Made by a program: the position numbers and the translations under genes. Below, one piece after another: positions 7,544 through 13,918 of a DNA stretch of 36,016 nt (positions are counted from its first letter, which is position 1; each line of letters starts with the position of its first letter). The DNA comes from an uncultured Oscillibacter sp. GTDB lineage: Bacteria > Bacillota > Clostridia > Oscillospirales > Oscillospiraceae. The DNA lies in NCBI GenBank assembly GCA_947365245.1, contig CANAWG010000022.1, positions 1 to 36,016 of the forward strand, given 5' to 3'. Below the pieces are notes generated by a model. It did no database searches. It was not told the DNA's origin and saw nothing but the letters and a program-made list of their open reading frames with translations.

Positions 7544-7780
7544 TCATTTCACGCCGAGAATGGCGCGGATGAGCTTGTTTTCCAGACGGCTTTTCATGTA
7601 CTCGTCCAGGCAGGCGTGGGGACAGCCGCTTTCATCATAGGCCGTTCGGGTACACAGCTTGTTTATGTAGCCCTCGTAGTAGCGTAAGACCTGCTCCACA
7701 GCGTCAGTGTCCCCGGCACGGGCTGCATTGCTTACCGCCAGCGGCAGCAGTTCACGGCCTTTGTAGTTACGGCGCTTCAT
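7544..7780 (-). CDS. Helix-turn-helix regulatory protein (Tn916 orf8-like)
   Basis: A 78-aa protein of the family found in front of xis/int in Tn916-like elements (HTH_16 type). LLPLAVSNAARAGDTDAVEQVLRYY forms the first helices, then YINKLCTRTAYDESG and the basic LENKLIRAILGVK. In Tn916 the matching ORF8 acts with ORF7 in the regulatory circuit that switches on excision and transfer. It starts 4 bp after the stop of the sigma-like gene, so the two are one operon. AGGAGG lies before the ATG. Confidence 0.85.
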   Translation of the reverse strand: MKRRNYKGRELLPLAVSNAARAGDTDAVEQVLRYYEGYINKLCTRTAYDESGCPHACLDEYMKSRLENKLIRAILGVK

Positions 7781-7784
7781 GGTA

Positions 7785-8210
7785 CTAACCTCCTTTCCTC
7801 GCTGTCAATTTTGTCCGCAGGGCTTTCAACGACTTTGTTCTGCGCCGCTGGACAGCACTCCGGGACAGCCCCAAGGCCTCGCCAATCTCTCCATCTGTCA
7901 AATCCAGAACCAGGCGCAAAATCAAAATACTTTGCTCCTGCTCCGGCAGACTGGCAAAGGCGTTGGCAACCTGTTCGCTGCTGATCGGCAGGTTATAGCC
8001 GCAATAGGAGAACACATAGCTGTCGCTGGGGTAATTGTCCGCCGAACACAGCTTGTCCATCGCCACTTGGGGCAGACGCTCCAAAGATGTTTCCCGGCGG
8101 GCCCGCCGCTTCATTTCCCGGATGTAGTCGATTGCCTCATGCTTCAACACGGCCTTGCAAAAGGCGTCAAACCTGCACCGTTCGCCATAGTCGCGGGGGT
8201 TCGTTTCCAT
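7785..8210 (-). CDS. Sigma-70-like regulator (Tn916 orf7-like)
   Basis: A 141-aa protein with an N-terminal region-2-like segment (YGERCRFDAFCKAVLKHEAI) and a C-terminal sigma region 4 (LPEQEQSILILRLVLDLTDG, then EIGEALGLSRSAVQRRRTKS, about residues 95-130). Tn916 ORF7 is the family model: made when transcription reads through an upstream attenuator, it activates the element's own genes. The ATG at 8210 follows AAAGGGGGTGAGAAG; the longer frame to 8354 runs into the attenuator and is rejected. It forms an operon with the HTH gene, behind the leader peptide and terminator. Sigma or sigma-like action is by homology only. Confidence 0.87.
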   Translation of the reverse strand: METNPRDYGERCRFDAFCKAVLKHEAIDYIREMKRRARRETSLERLPQVAMDKLCSADNYPSDSYVFSYCGYNLPISSEQVANAFASLPEQEQSILILRLVLDLTDGEIGEALGLSRSAVQRRRTKSLKALRTKLTARKGG

Positions 8211-8282
8211 CTTCTCACCCCCTTTCGTTGGGGGATGGTGGTGGTACTCTCCCTTTCCGCTAACAGAGCGTTCAGCGGCACA

Positions 8283-8300
8283 GGTTTTGCGCGCAAAACC
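8283..8300. repeat. 18-bp perfect palindrome upstream of the sigma-like gene
   Basis: GGTTTTGCGCGCAAAACC is a perfect palindrome in the leader between the attenuator and the orf7-like gene. It could be an operator for an element regulator or an RNA hairpin; nothing decides between these. Confidence 0.5.
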
Positions 8301-8352
8301 GCTTTCCGCAAAGAAAAAAGTGAAGAAACTTTTCCGGGCCACAGAAAACGAC

Positions 8353-8390
8353 AAAAACCGCCCGGCAGGTCATAGACCCACCGGGCGGTT
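8353..8390 (-). terminator. Attenuator terminator between leader peptide and sigma-like gene
   Basis: On the minus strand CCGCCCGG (8381-8388 complement) pairs with CCGGGCGG (8358-8365 complement) and is followed by TTTTTGTCG. Placed between a translated leader and the orf7-like gene, it fits an attenuator that must be passed to express the recombination genes. Confidence 0.75.
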
Positions 8391-8432
8391 TGCACTGTAT
8401 AGTTTGCTATACCTACATCGTATAGTATAATT

Positions 8433-8519
8433 TCATAGCCGCAATTCCCCCAGGCGGGGAACGGGCTTTTTTGACAAGTCAAGGGCTGTCAGATTGTGTC
8501 GAATAGCGATGTACTTCAT
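8433..8519 (-). CDS. Leader peptide, 28 aa, of the element's attenuator
   Basis: A short frame, MKYIAIRHNLTALDLSKKPV followed by PRLGELRL, starts at 8519. A perfect AGGAGG lies 8 nt upstream, which is exceptional for a random ORF. The ribosome site sits in the loop of a GGCGGCTG/CAGCCGCC hairpin (8520-8543). Forty nt after its stop comes a strong terminator, then the sigma-like gene. In Tn916 a similar leader-plus-terminator couples ribosome stalling to expression of downstream genes. Here ribosome behaviour on this peptide may do the same. The sequence itself is not one I can name. Confidence 0.6.
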   Translation of the reverse strand: MKYIAIRHNLTALDLSKKPVPRLGELRL

Positions 8520-8580
8520 GGCGGCTGCCTCCTGTCAGCCGCCGCACCTGCCAGCGTCACTGCGTCGTTCTCTATGGAGA

Positions 8581-8617
8581 TAAAAAGAACGGCGGCTTTC
8601 ATTTTTTGAAAACCGCC
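8581..8617 (-). terminator. Hairpin terminator before the leader region
   Basis: On the minus strand GGCGGTTTTC / GAAAGCCGCC forms a stem followed by GTTCTTTTTAT. It probably ends the DJ-1/PfpI transcript or acts as a further attenuator. A second, longer stem (TCTGCCAGC at 8641-8649 with GCTGGCAGA at 8675-8683) lies just before it. The 8520-8699 stretch holds no other gene. Confidence 0.65.
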
Positions 8618-8699
8618 GCACAAAATGGCATGATAGATTTTCTGCCAGCAGCGGTTTTTTTCTTTGCTGCCACCGCTGGCAGATTAAAACAATTTATAT

Positions 8700-9323
8700 T
8701 TACCTCAAAGTCTGCATAAGAGCAAAGAAATGTTGTGCCTCGTTGGTGCTGAAATACGCATACCATGCTTCCAGCGTGTTGTGTTGGAAAACGTCTAAGC
8801 GTTCAAAAATCTGCTTTGCCCACAGCAAAGCTCCGGTTGAACTTGCAGTAATCAGGTTATGATCTGCGACGGACGGTGTGTCAACAAAGAACTTCTGCCC
8901 CTTATAGTTGGGAGAAACCATTTCAAGGTATCCGGCTCCATTACTTGTGTGCGGGCGCTGATCCAACAGGCCAGCATTTGCCAGTGCAGCGGTGGCCCCA
9001 CAGATAGCACACACCATAGCCCCCGCAGAAAGAAACTCACCGGCTTTTTGAATAATGGCTCTATGTTTCGGGTCGTCCCATGTGTTTGCCCCAGGCAACA
9101 GCAGTACACTCTTTGCACTTATTACAATTTTGTCGATGGTGCAATCTGGAACGATAGTTAATCCGCCCATTGTTTTAACTGGCTCCTTTGAAATTGCAAC
9201 TGTTTTGGCTGATACTTCGGGCGCACCCTTTTTGAAGAACCGCCCGGAGTTCAATTCCGCCGTAACATAGCCCAACTCCCAGTCCGCCAAGGTGTCAAGG
9301 ACGTAAATGTAGACTTTGAACAT
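8700..9323 (-). CDS. DJ-1/PfpI-family protein
   Basis: A 207-aa cytoplasmic protein of the class I glutamine-amidotransferase-like DJ-1/PfpI family, which includes glyoxalase III, protein-repair and redox-sensor members. It starts MFKVYIYVLDTLADWE. The acidic residue of the site is probably in this first strand (E near residue 16). The nucleophile cysteine is in the elbow VCAICGATAAL, followed by LLDQRPHTSNG with a candidate histidine. The ATG at 9323 follows GGAGGG; an upstream in-frame start lacks a ribosome site. It diverges from a WYL regulator across 119 bp, so that regulator probably controls it. Codon use is AT-rich, unlike the flanks, consistent with cargo of the mobile element. The substrate cannot be told from sequence. 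Confidence 0.88.
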   Translation of the reverse strand: MFKVYIYVLDTLADWELGYVTAELNSGRFFKKGAPEVSAKTVAISKEPVKTMGGLTIVPDCTIDKIVISAKSVLLLPGANTWDDPKHRAIIQKAGEFLSAGAMVCAICGATAALANAGLLDQRPHTSNGAGYLEMVSPNYKGQKFFVDTPSVADHNLITASSTGALLWAKQIFERLDVFQHNTLEAWYAYFSTNEAQHFFALMQTLR

Positions 9324-9382
9324 AATACCCTCCATTTTCATTGGTCTTTTTTTACTTACATCGTTATGTTATCATCTAATCG

Positions 9383-9411
9383 TTGACATCAGTATGGCAA
9401 CAATCTATAAT
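9383..9411 (+). promoter_or_regulatory. Consensus promoter of the WYL regulator gene
   Basis: TTGACA (9383-9388), 17 bp, TATAAT (9406-9411): perfect sigma-A consensus, about 30 nt upstream of the ATG at 9443. Confidence 0.88.
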
Positions 9412-9442
9412 GAAATAGAGGCTTTTTGAGAGGGGTTGCCAG

Positions 9443-10378
9443 ATGAAAATTGATAGACTTGTCAGTATTATCATGATACTGCTTGATAAAAAGCGTATGG
9501 GCGCACAGGAGTTAGCCAATATGTTTGAAGTCTCGCCTCGTACAATCTACCGAGACATAGACACAATCAATTTAGCTGGTATTCCTATTCGTTCCACATC
9601 AGGCGTTGGCGGCGGCTTTGAAATTATGCCGGAATACAAGATTGACAAAAAGGTTTTCTCAACTGCTGATCTTTCCGCAATCTTGATGGGACTTTCCAGC
9701 CTTTCCAATATGGTACGAGGCGATGAACTGGTAAACGCTCTTGCGAAAGTTAAAAGTTTTATTCCTGCTGAAAAGGCGAAAGACATTGAGATAAAAACAA
9801 ATCAAATTTGTATAGATTTAAGTCCGTGGATAGGTAATCAAAATATACAGCCATATTTGGAAACGATTAAAGCCGCGTTGCAAAATTGCAGACTGCTTTC
9901 CTTTGAGTATACAGCTCACCATGGGAATAAAACTGTTCGGACGGTTGAACCGTATCAGCTTGTATTGAAAAGCAGCCATTGGTATTTTTATGGGTACTGC
10001 TATCACAGGAACGACTATCGCCTATTTAGGCTGTCCCGTATGTCAGGCCTGAAAATGGAGCAGGACACTTTTATTCCACGAAGTTATCAAAAGCCGGTTT
10101 TGGATTTTGAGGAAACTTTGGCGGCAATGCAAACGGAAGTCAAAATTCGCATTCATAAATCTATACTGGATAGGGTGCTTGAATATTGTACCCAAGACCA
10201 CTTTGTGCCAGATGGCGAGGAACATTACTTTGTGAATTTTCCATTTATTGAAAACGAGTATTATTATGATATTCTCCTTGGATTTGGAGATAAATGTGAG
10301 TGCATTGAGCCTCTACATATTCGCACAGAAATGAAACGCAGAATTTGCGAGATAGCTATTATATACGGTGAGCATTAA
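9443..10378 (+). CDS. YafY/WYL-domain transcriptional regulator
   Basis: A 311-aa regulator. The N-terminal winged HTH (residues 1-60) reads MGAQELANMFEVSPRTIYRD with GIPIRSTSGVGGGFEI as the wing. The WYL domain lies about 135-215 (LLSFEYTAHHGNKTVRTVEP, LVLKSSHWYFYGYC, YRLFRLSRM). A C-terminal WCX-like extension follows (VKIRIHKSILDRVLEY, LLGFGDKCECIEP). WYL domains sense ligands, often nucleotides or nucleic acid. The gene diverges from the DJ-1/PfpI gene, its likely target, and has a consensus promoter. YafY-type regulators next to DJ-1-like or glyoxalase-like genes are common in Firmicutes. AGAGGGG lies before the ATG. Confidence 0.92.
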   Translation: MKIDRLVSIIMILLDKKRMGAQELANMFEVSPRTIYRDIDTINLAGIPIRSTSGVGGGFEIMPEYKIDKKVFSTADLSAILMGLSSLSNMVRGDELVNALAKVKSFIPAEKAKDIEIKTNQICIDLSPWIGNQNIQPYLETIKAALQNCRLLSFEYTAHHGNKTVRTVEPYQLVLKSSHWYFYGYCYHRNDYRLFRLSRMSGLKMEQDTFIPRSYQKPVLDFEETLAAMQTEVKIRIHKSILDRVLEYCTQDHFVPDGEEHYFVNFPFIENEYYYDILLGFGDKCECIEPLHIRTEMKRRICEIAIIYGEH

Positions 10379-10421
10379 CGTGGAGAACGGAAGAAGCGGA
10401 GCGGAGGGAACACTATCAGAG

Positions 10422-10497
10422 CAAGCATAGGGAGTGTGGCCACACTCCCGAAAAATGGCCCGCCCTGGCCCATGCAGGGCCATGTCCGTTTTGCTTG
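10422..10497. other. Nested palindromes, candidate oriT remnant
   Basis: An outer pair CAAGCA (10422-10427) / TGCTTG (10492-10497) encloses two hairpins. One is the perfect 20-bp palindrome GGGAGTGTGGCCACACTCCC (10430-10449). The other is ATGGCCC (10455-10461) / GGGCCAT (10477-10483). It lies in a 190-bp gap between the WYL and HEPN genes. There is no run of T, so it is not a normal terminator. Such nested stems are typical of transfer origins of mobilizable Firmicutes elements. This is inference; no nick site is proven. Confidence 0.4.
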
Positions 10498-10569
10498 TTG
10501 GGATAGTCCCAAGCCCTTATCGGATGTGGTAATTACCTCCAAAATTATTTTCTCGAAAGGACTGATATA

Positions 10570-11817
10570 ATGGACAAGAACCTTGTATCTTTGAGTGAAC
10601 TTCAAAGTGATATAAAATCCATGAAATATCTCTCGATATTTCTAAATCGTGAGCAACGCGGACAGTTAAAAAATTTGGAGAAGCAAGTCGATAATATGGC
10701 CCTACAAATAGCTTCTTTTAACGAGCGATTTTCGCCCCATGGATGGTGTGCATACGACAGTATGAATTCTTCGCTAATAAAAAATGCAAATGCAGTGTTT
10801 GAACAAGGTGGATTAGCGGAAGCTGAACAAGTTTTGATTCACTATTATAAATCTGATGTCCGTGAAGTTACGCATTGGATTAAGAACAGTTCAGAAGCCT
10901 TTGCAGTACGATACGATTTACTGAAAAAGTTTTTTGAAGATCATTTTGTGGAACGTTATCACGCAAGTATTCCACTCGGGCTAATCATTATAGACGGCGC
11001 TGTGAATGATTTTACAAAAAGGCAGGGCTTTTTTGCTGAGGGTACAACTGTTGACGCATGGGATTGCTTAGTTGGATGTAGCGACGGCCTGACGAAGTTA
11101 AAAAGTATTTTTACCAAAAATCGTACAAAAACGAATACGGAAGCCATTACACTCCCATATCGAAATGGCATTCTTCATGGGCGTGATCTAAACTATGCTA
11201 ACGAATATGTTGCTTGTAAGTGCGTTGCATTGATGTTTGCTGTTGCTGACTGGATGAAAATGAAAAGCAGTGAGAGTGATCGAAAGGCCAAATATGAAAA
11301 GTCGATTACTCATGTCCCCATAAAAGAAATCTTAGCAAAATCGGAAGAAAACAAGCAGATACAGAAAGAAATTGCATCATGGGAAAAGAAAGTGGTTACG
11401 GTTGGAAAAGATATTCCCGCCAATGGTACACAAGAAAACTATGAAGAATATCCATACGTTGTAGCTGTTATCGAAATGTTATCTGCCTGGAAAAATAAAA
11501 ACTACGGGAAGCTGTCCAGCTATCTGCAAAAAATGTTTCCTGGTGATATTTCAGATGGAAAGAGGGCAGGGGAATGTAGAAAGTTTTTTGAAAACAAGAT
11601 ACTTAAGACATTTGAACTCGTCGAAATCGAAGAACGCGCGTGTGCCTTGTCAAAAGTGTCTGTCAAAGTATCTTGGATAGACAACGGGAAAGAAAAAGAA
11701 GCTGTCTTGATTTTTGGATGTGTATATAAAGGCATCGATGGCCGTGTCGGACTTCCGTGGAGAAATGACGGGAAGTGGATATTAAATCCATGGGATATTC
11801 GAGGATTGTATCTATAG
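10570..11817 (+). CDS. HEPN-motif protein, candidate defence gene carried by the element
   Basis: A 415-aa soluble protein of no named family that I recognise. Residues 1-60 are helical and coiled-coil-like (IFLNREQRGQLKNLEKQVDN). Residues about 110-235 form a helical block with LPYRNGILHGRD, where R198-N-x-x-x-H203 is the R-(polar)-x3-H motif of HEPN ribonucleases. The following helix is VACKCVALMFAVADW. A linker of charged helices follows. The last 130 residues (PYVVAVIEMLSAWKNKNY ... KVSWIDNGKEKEAVLIFG) look like an alpha+beta, perhaps NTF2-like, domain. HEPN proteins are frequent RNA-cutting effectors of toxin-antitoxin and phage-defence systems; no antitoxin gene is adjacent. Base use is the most AT-rich in the window, a sign of transfer. 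The ribosome site is GAAAGGA. Function as a defence RNase is inferred from motif and cargo position. Confidence 0.6.
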   Translation: MDKNLVSLSELQSDIKSMKYLSIFLNREQRGQLKNLEKQVDNMALQIASFNERFSPHGWCAYDSMNSSLIKNANAVFEQGGLAEAEQVLIHYYKSDVREVTHWIKNSSEAFAVRYDLLKKFFEDHFVERYHASIPLGLIIIDGAVNDFTKRQGFFAEGTTVDAWDCLVGCSDGLTKLKSIFTKNRTKTNTEAITLPYRNGILHGRDLNYANEYVACKCVALMFAVADWMKMKSSESDRKAKYEKSITHVPIKEILAKSEENKQIQKEIASWEKKVVTVGKDIPANGTQENYEEYPYVVAVIEMLSAWKNKNYGKLSSYLQKMFPGDISDGKRAGECRKFFENKILKTFELVEIEERACALSKVSVKVSWIDNGKEKEAVLIFGCVYKGIDGRVGLPWRNDGKWILNPWDIRGLYL

Positions 11818-11897
11818 CATTTGAAAATGAGAGTATATTCTTGTATTGCCCCTTAACTTAATATCCCAACTGACAGCCCCAAACCAAGCCTAACAGC

Positions 11898-12011
11898 CTA
11901 CGCATTTAGGGCCTGTTCAGCGGCCTATTTTCAAGGCTTTCAAGCGGTGGTCGTACAGGGGGTAATACGGATTTGACCTGCACCCCCAAAAACGAGGTTC
12001 TAAATGCGTAG
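11898..12011. repeat. 12-bp perfect inverted repeat flanking 90 bp
   Basis: CTACGCATTTAG (11898-11909) and CTAAATGCGTAG (12000-12011) are perfect inverted copies. Between them GGGGGT and ACCCCC form an inner stem. No coding sequence explains it; it could be a structured RNA, a recombination site or the trace of a deletion. The whole 11818-12567 stretch contains no convincing gene. Confidence 0.5.
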
Positions 12012-12028
12012 AACTAGACATGAAGAAA

Positions 12029-12076
12029 GCCAGGACAGGAAAACGACATTCCGGCGTCCTGTCCTAGCTTTTTCTG
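12029..12076 (+). terminator. Intrinsic terminator in the element's right part
   Basis: The stem AGGACAGGA (12032-12040) / TCCTGTCCT (12057-12065) is followed by AGCTTTTTCTG. It probably ends the HEPN gene transcript or that of a deleted neighbour. Confidence 0.75.
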
Positions 12077-12098
12077 ATCTATGAAGCTGTGCTGCTAC

Positions 12099-12303
12099 GC
12101 AAGCGGGCCGCAGTCCGCTTGCGGCACCCTCTGGAAGCGTACACCCGCTTCGCGTCTGTACGCTTCCAAAGGGTCAGATAACGAGCATGATAGCCCCTGC
12201 TGCTATATGACCGCTCCACTTCTCGATTCCGTTCCATTCCTTCCCGGCGGCTCTGCCGCCTGTTCCACAAGGGGAGGGGGTGAGGAAAGGATAGGAACGG
12301 AAT
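12099..12303. repeat. Cluster of three large hairpins
   Basis: Three stem pairs follow one another. GCAAGCGG (12099-12106) pairs with CCGCTTGC (12115-12122). ACCCT-GGAAGCGTAC (12126-12142) pairs with GTACGCTTCC-AGGGT (12158-12174). ATTCCGTTCC (12226-12235) pairs with GGAACGGAAT (12294-12303) and contains a GGCGG/CCGCC stem. None has a T-run and none lies in a gene. They could be a replication or transfer signal of the element. Confidence 0.5.
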
Positions 12304-12433
12304 GGGTATTTGATAAATCTTTTCTTGATTTTTCTTTATATACTTATATCTTTATTTTATTGCGTTGGATTTTCCGACATCGGTTTTCCCGACAACGGAT
12401 AATCTGACGACGGGAACACCAGCAACGGTGCAA

Positions 12434-12475
12434 AGAGGGCAAGGCACATCAATCATGCCTTGCCCTCTGTCGTTT
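12434..12475 (+). terminator. 13-bp stem hairpin near the element's right end
   Basis: AGAGGGCAAGGCA (12434-12446) and TGCCTTGCCCTCT (12456-12468) form a perfect stem with a 9-nt loop, followed by GTCGTTTCT. It may insulate element from host transcription. Confidence 0.65.
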
Positions 12476-12510
12476 CTATCGTGCCGAGGCAGGTATTATC
12501 GTCCAGACCT

Positions 12511-12534
12511 CAAAAGTAGTAAACAGGTAGTACA
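12511..12534. repeat. Right-end integrase arm-site candidates
   Basis: CAAAAGTAGTA (12511-12521) is identical to the left-end 11-mer at 5880-5890. A second GTAGTA (12527-12532) follows. It lies about 75 bp inside the right 16-bp core. Confidence 0.6.
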
Positions 12535-12567
12535 TTTGCGGGAGCAACCGCCTAAAGTCCAACAATA

Positions 12568-12627
12568 TCAAGCATTATCGAGGCTAGGATGTGTACTGCC
12601 GTGGCAGACGAAGAGGATGTTCCTCAT
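12568..12627 (-). pseudogene. Stranded original start of the tyrosine phosphatase gene
   Basis: The ATG at 12627 opens MRNILFVCHG, the normal N-terminus of a low-molecular-weight tyrosine phosphatase. It then runs into element DNA (STHPSLDNA, stop at 12568). GGAGGG lies upstream of the ATG, and a near-consensus promoter stands further up. The rest of the gene is at 5302-5751, beyond the element. The break falls exactly in the codons shared by both 16-bp repeats, so this is the displaced 5' end of the same gene. A 19-aa peptide would be made. Confidence 0.85.
12597..12612. repeat. Right attachment core (attR-like), 16 bp
   Basis: An exact copy of the left core TGCCGTGGCAGACGAA, in direct orientation, inside the phosphatase P-loop codons. 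Confidence 0.82.
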
Positions 12628-12658
12628 TGGCGGTACCCTCCATAACACGGTTTTTCTC

Positions 12659-12687
12659 AGTATAGCATGTTCCATACACGGAGTCAA
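12659..12687 (-). promoter_or_regulatory. Original promoter of the phosphatase gene
   Basis: On the minus strand TTGACT (12682-12687) and TATACT (12659-12664) are 17 bp apart, with the ATG 32 nt downstream. It now drives only the truncated 19-aa reading frame and may read into the element's right end. Confidence 0.78.
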
Positions 12688-12720
12688 AGGCGGTTTCCGA
12701 ACATAGCGGCCGGCCCGCCC

Positions 12721-12777
12721 CCGCCGTGAGTTTAGCGAAGCGAGTCGCGGTGGAAAGCGAAGAAATTCCCAACATAG
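12721..12777. repeat. Dispersed 57-bp repeat, copy 1
   Basis: Starts CCGCCGTGAG and ends CCCAACATAG. It matches 15549-15605 at 50 of 57 positions in the same orientation. The core GCGAAGCGAGTCGCGGTGG is identical, and CCGCGACTC-like arms can form a hairpin. It abuts the broken end of the hsp20 pseudogene. Confidence 0.7.
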
Positions 12778-13055
12778 AAGCTGCGGCCGCAGGTTCCGGC
12801 ATACCGCGCCTGGCGGATGCAGCGACCTTTCTCGTCCTGCCCGTCCTTGTCCAGGCCTCTGGCCGCGCTGATGGTCAGATAGCCGTCCTTCAGATCGGCT
12901 GGATCCGGTCTTTTTGAAAGCCGGGCGGATCAATAGCCAGCTCATAGGCGCCGTCCAATTCCCGCACGTCGGTCTCCATCAGAATCTTGGCGTGCTTTCC
13001 ATACAGCGGATCCCACCCGGGAAAGACTTCTTCGGCCTTTCCCTTGGAACAATTT
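12772..13055 (-). pseudogene. Hsp20 (alpha-crystallin family) chaperone, truncated and frameshifted
   Basis: Two reading frames together give the core of a small heat-shock protein. The first reads KHAKILMETDVRELDGAYEL, then AIDPPGFQKDRIQ. After a one-base shift near 12905 the second reads DLKDGYLTISAARGLDKDG and RQARYAGTCGRSFYVG. These match the alpha-crystallin domain of Clostridia Hsp20 (ELAIDLPGFKK, LKDGYLTISA). The N-terminal 20-30 residues and the C-terminal strands are missing. The C-terminal break coincides with the dispersed repeat. No functional protein is expected. Confidence 0.82.
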
Positions 13056-13174
13056 CGTTATACTCCCCCAAGGATCAGCGCTGTCAGCAGGCGAGCGCCG
13101 ACATTTACAAAATCACCGAAATTTGTTCACAGAATATATCATTTTAAGATTTAGTGTATTATTGATACTTGTTG

Positions 13175-13183
13175 TGGTATAGT
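13175..13183 (+). promoter_or_regulatory. Extended -10 promoter ahead of the corA remnant
   Basis: TGGTATAGT is an extended -10 box about 120 nt upstream of the corA start. No good -35 is seen. The leader holds a small CCGC-TTTCA-GCGG hairpin and no recognisable magnesium riboswitch. The stretch 13056-13301 contains no gene. Confidence 0.4.
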
Positions 13184-13301
13184 CAGATAAACCGGCCGCT
13201 TTCAGCGGCTGCGGTGCAAAGTGCCGGATAGACAGATCTTTGATGCGTTTCAAGTTTATTGACCATATCATTCTGGCTATCATCATTCAGGAGGCTTGCC
13301 T

Positions 13302-13918
13302 ATGGATCGGTACAATATGAATGCGGGGCCGGTCCCGCTGGAGAAAGAGCCGAAAGGGGCCGTGCTTGTTCCGCTGACATCGGAGGAGCTGGAGCGGGGT
13401 GCCGTCATCCCAGGTCTGGAGCACATCCTCTGTCATACACCCGACCCACGGGACGCCCGCGTGTGCAAGGCGGAGTCCCGAAGATGACCGCGCTGCGCGA
13501 GGAAATCGCCGGCTGAATCCGATACTATACGCAGCTGGATGACATGGTCTGCGAGTTTCAGGAGAATAAGAACGGATATTTCAGTGACGGCGAGCTGCGG
13601 ATGTTTCACATGGCGGAAAAACGGATCGGCCGCCTGAACAGCGAGGCTCAGGCGCTTCGGGAGTATGGTCTCCAGCTCCGGGAGCTGCTCCAGGCAGAGA
13701 TCGACATTTGTCAAAACCGCATCATGAAAATTCTGACGGTTGTGACCTCGATTCTCCTTCCCCTGTCCTTGGTAACGGGGCGGTATGGAATGAACTTTGT
13801 CAATTTTGTCAATCCGCCCGAGCTGGCGTGGAAATACGGATATCCCGCGGTAATCGCGGTAAGCGTGTTGATTGTATCCGCCTGTCTGTGGGTCATGAAA
13901 AAGAAAAAATTCTGGTAA
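13302..13918 (+). pseudogene. corA: CorA magnesium/cobalt transporter with internal deletion and stop
   Basis: The start is normal: AGGAGG, then ATG 13302, MDRYNMNAGPVPLEKEPKGA ... HTPDPRDARVCKAE. This is a Clostridia CorA N-terminus. It then jumps at about 13480 to the end of the cytoplasmic domain (MTALREEIAG), so well over 100 codons are missing. A TGA at 13514 stands where the family has Trp. The rest is intact: IRYYTQLDDMVCEFQENKNG, the stalk helix, the first membrane helix and the GMNF selectivity motif (YGMNFVNF), then the second helix and KKKKFW. A fragment starting ATG 13544 could still be translated (124 aa with both membrane helices), but no ribosome site supports it. Loss of function is likely. 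Confidence 0.87.

Larger units (their letters stand above)
5752..12596. mobile_element. Small Tn916-like integrative element inserted in a phosphatase gene
   Basis: About 6.85 kb between the two 16-bp repeats, visibly richer in A/T than both flanks. Order from the left end: integrase, excisionase, orf8-type HTH protein, orf7-type sigma factor, leader peptide with attenuator, DJ-1/PfpI protein (all minus strand), then WYL regulator, an oriT-like structure, a HEPN-motif protein (plus strand) and a structured non-coding right end. The integration and regulation module is Tn916-like, but there is no relaxase, coupling protein or type IV secretion gene. It is therefore either a decayed conjugative element or an integrative mobilizable element relying on a helper. 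Both ends carry the 11-mer CAAAAGTAGTA, probably integrase arm sites. Recombination genes sit next to the left core, as is normal. Confidence 0.85.

Noticed and set aside
11940..12011. tRNA-like or tRNA fragment in the element's right arm
   Set aside because: GATTTGACCTGC resembles a T-arm only loosely; no acceptor pairing or anticodon arm can be drawn.
12099..12303. CRISPR array
   Set aside because: The repeats are inverted hairpins of different sequence, not regularly spaced direct repeats, and no cas gene is nearby.
13056..13301. Magnesium riboswitch (M-box or ykkC-like) before corA
   Set aside because: The leader is short and lacks the conserved M-box sequence blocks; only a small hairpin is present.
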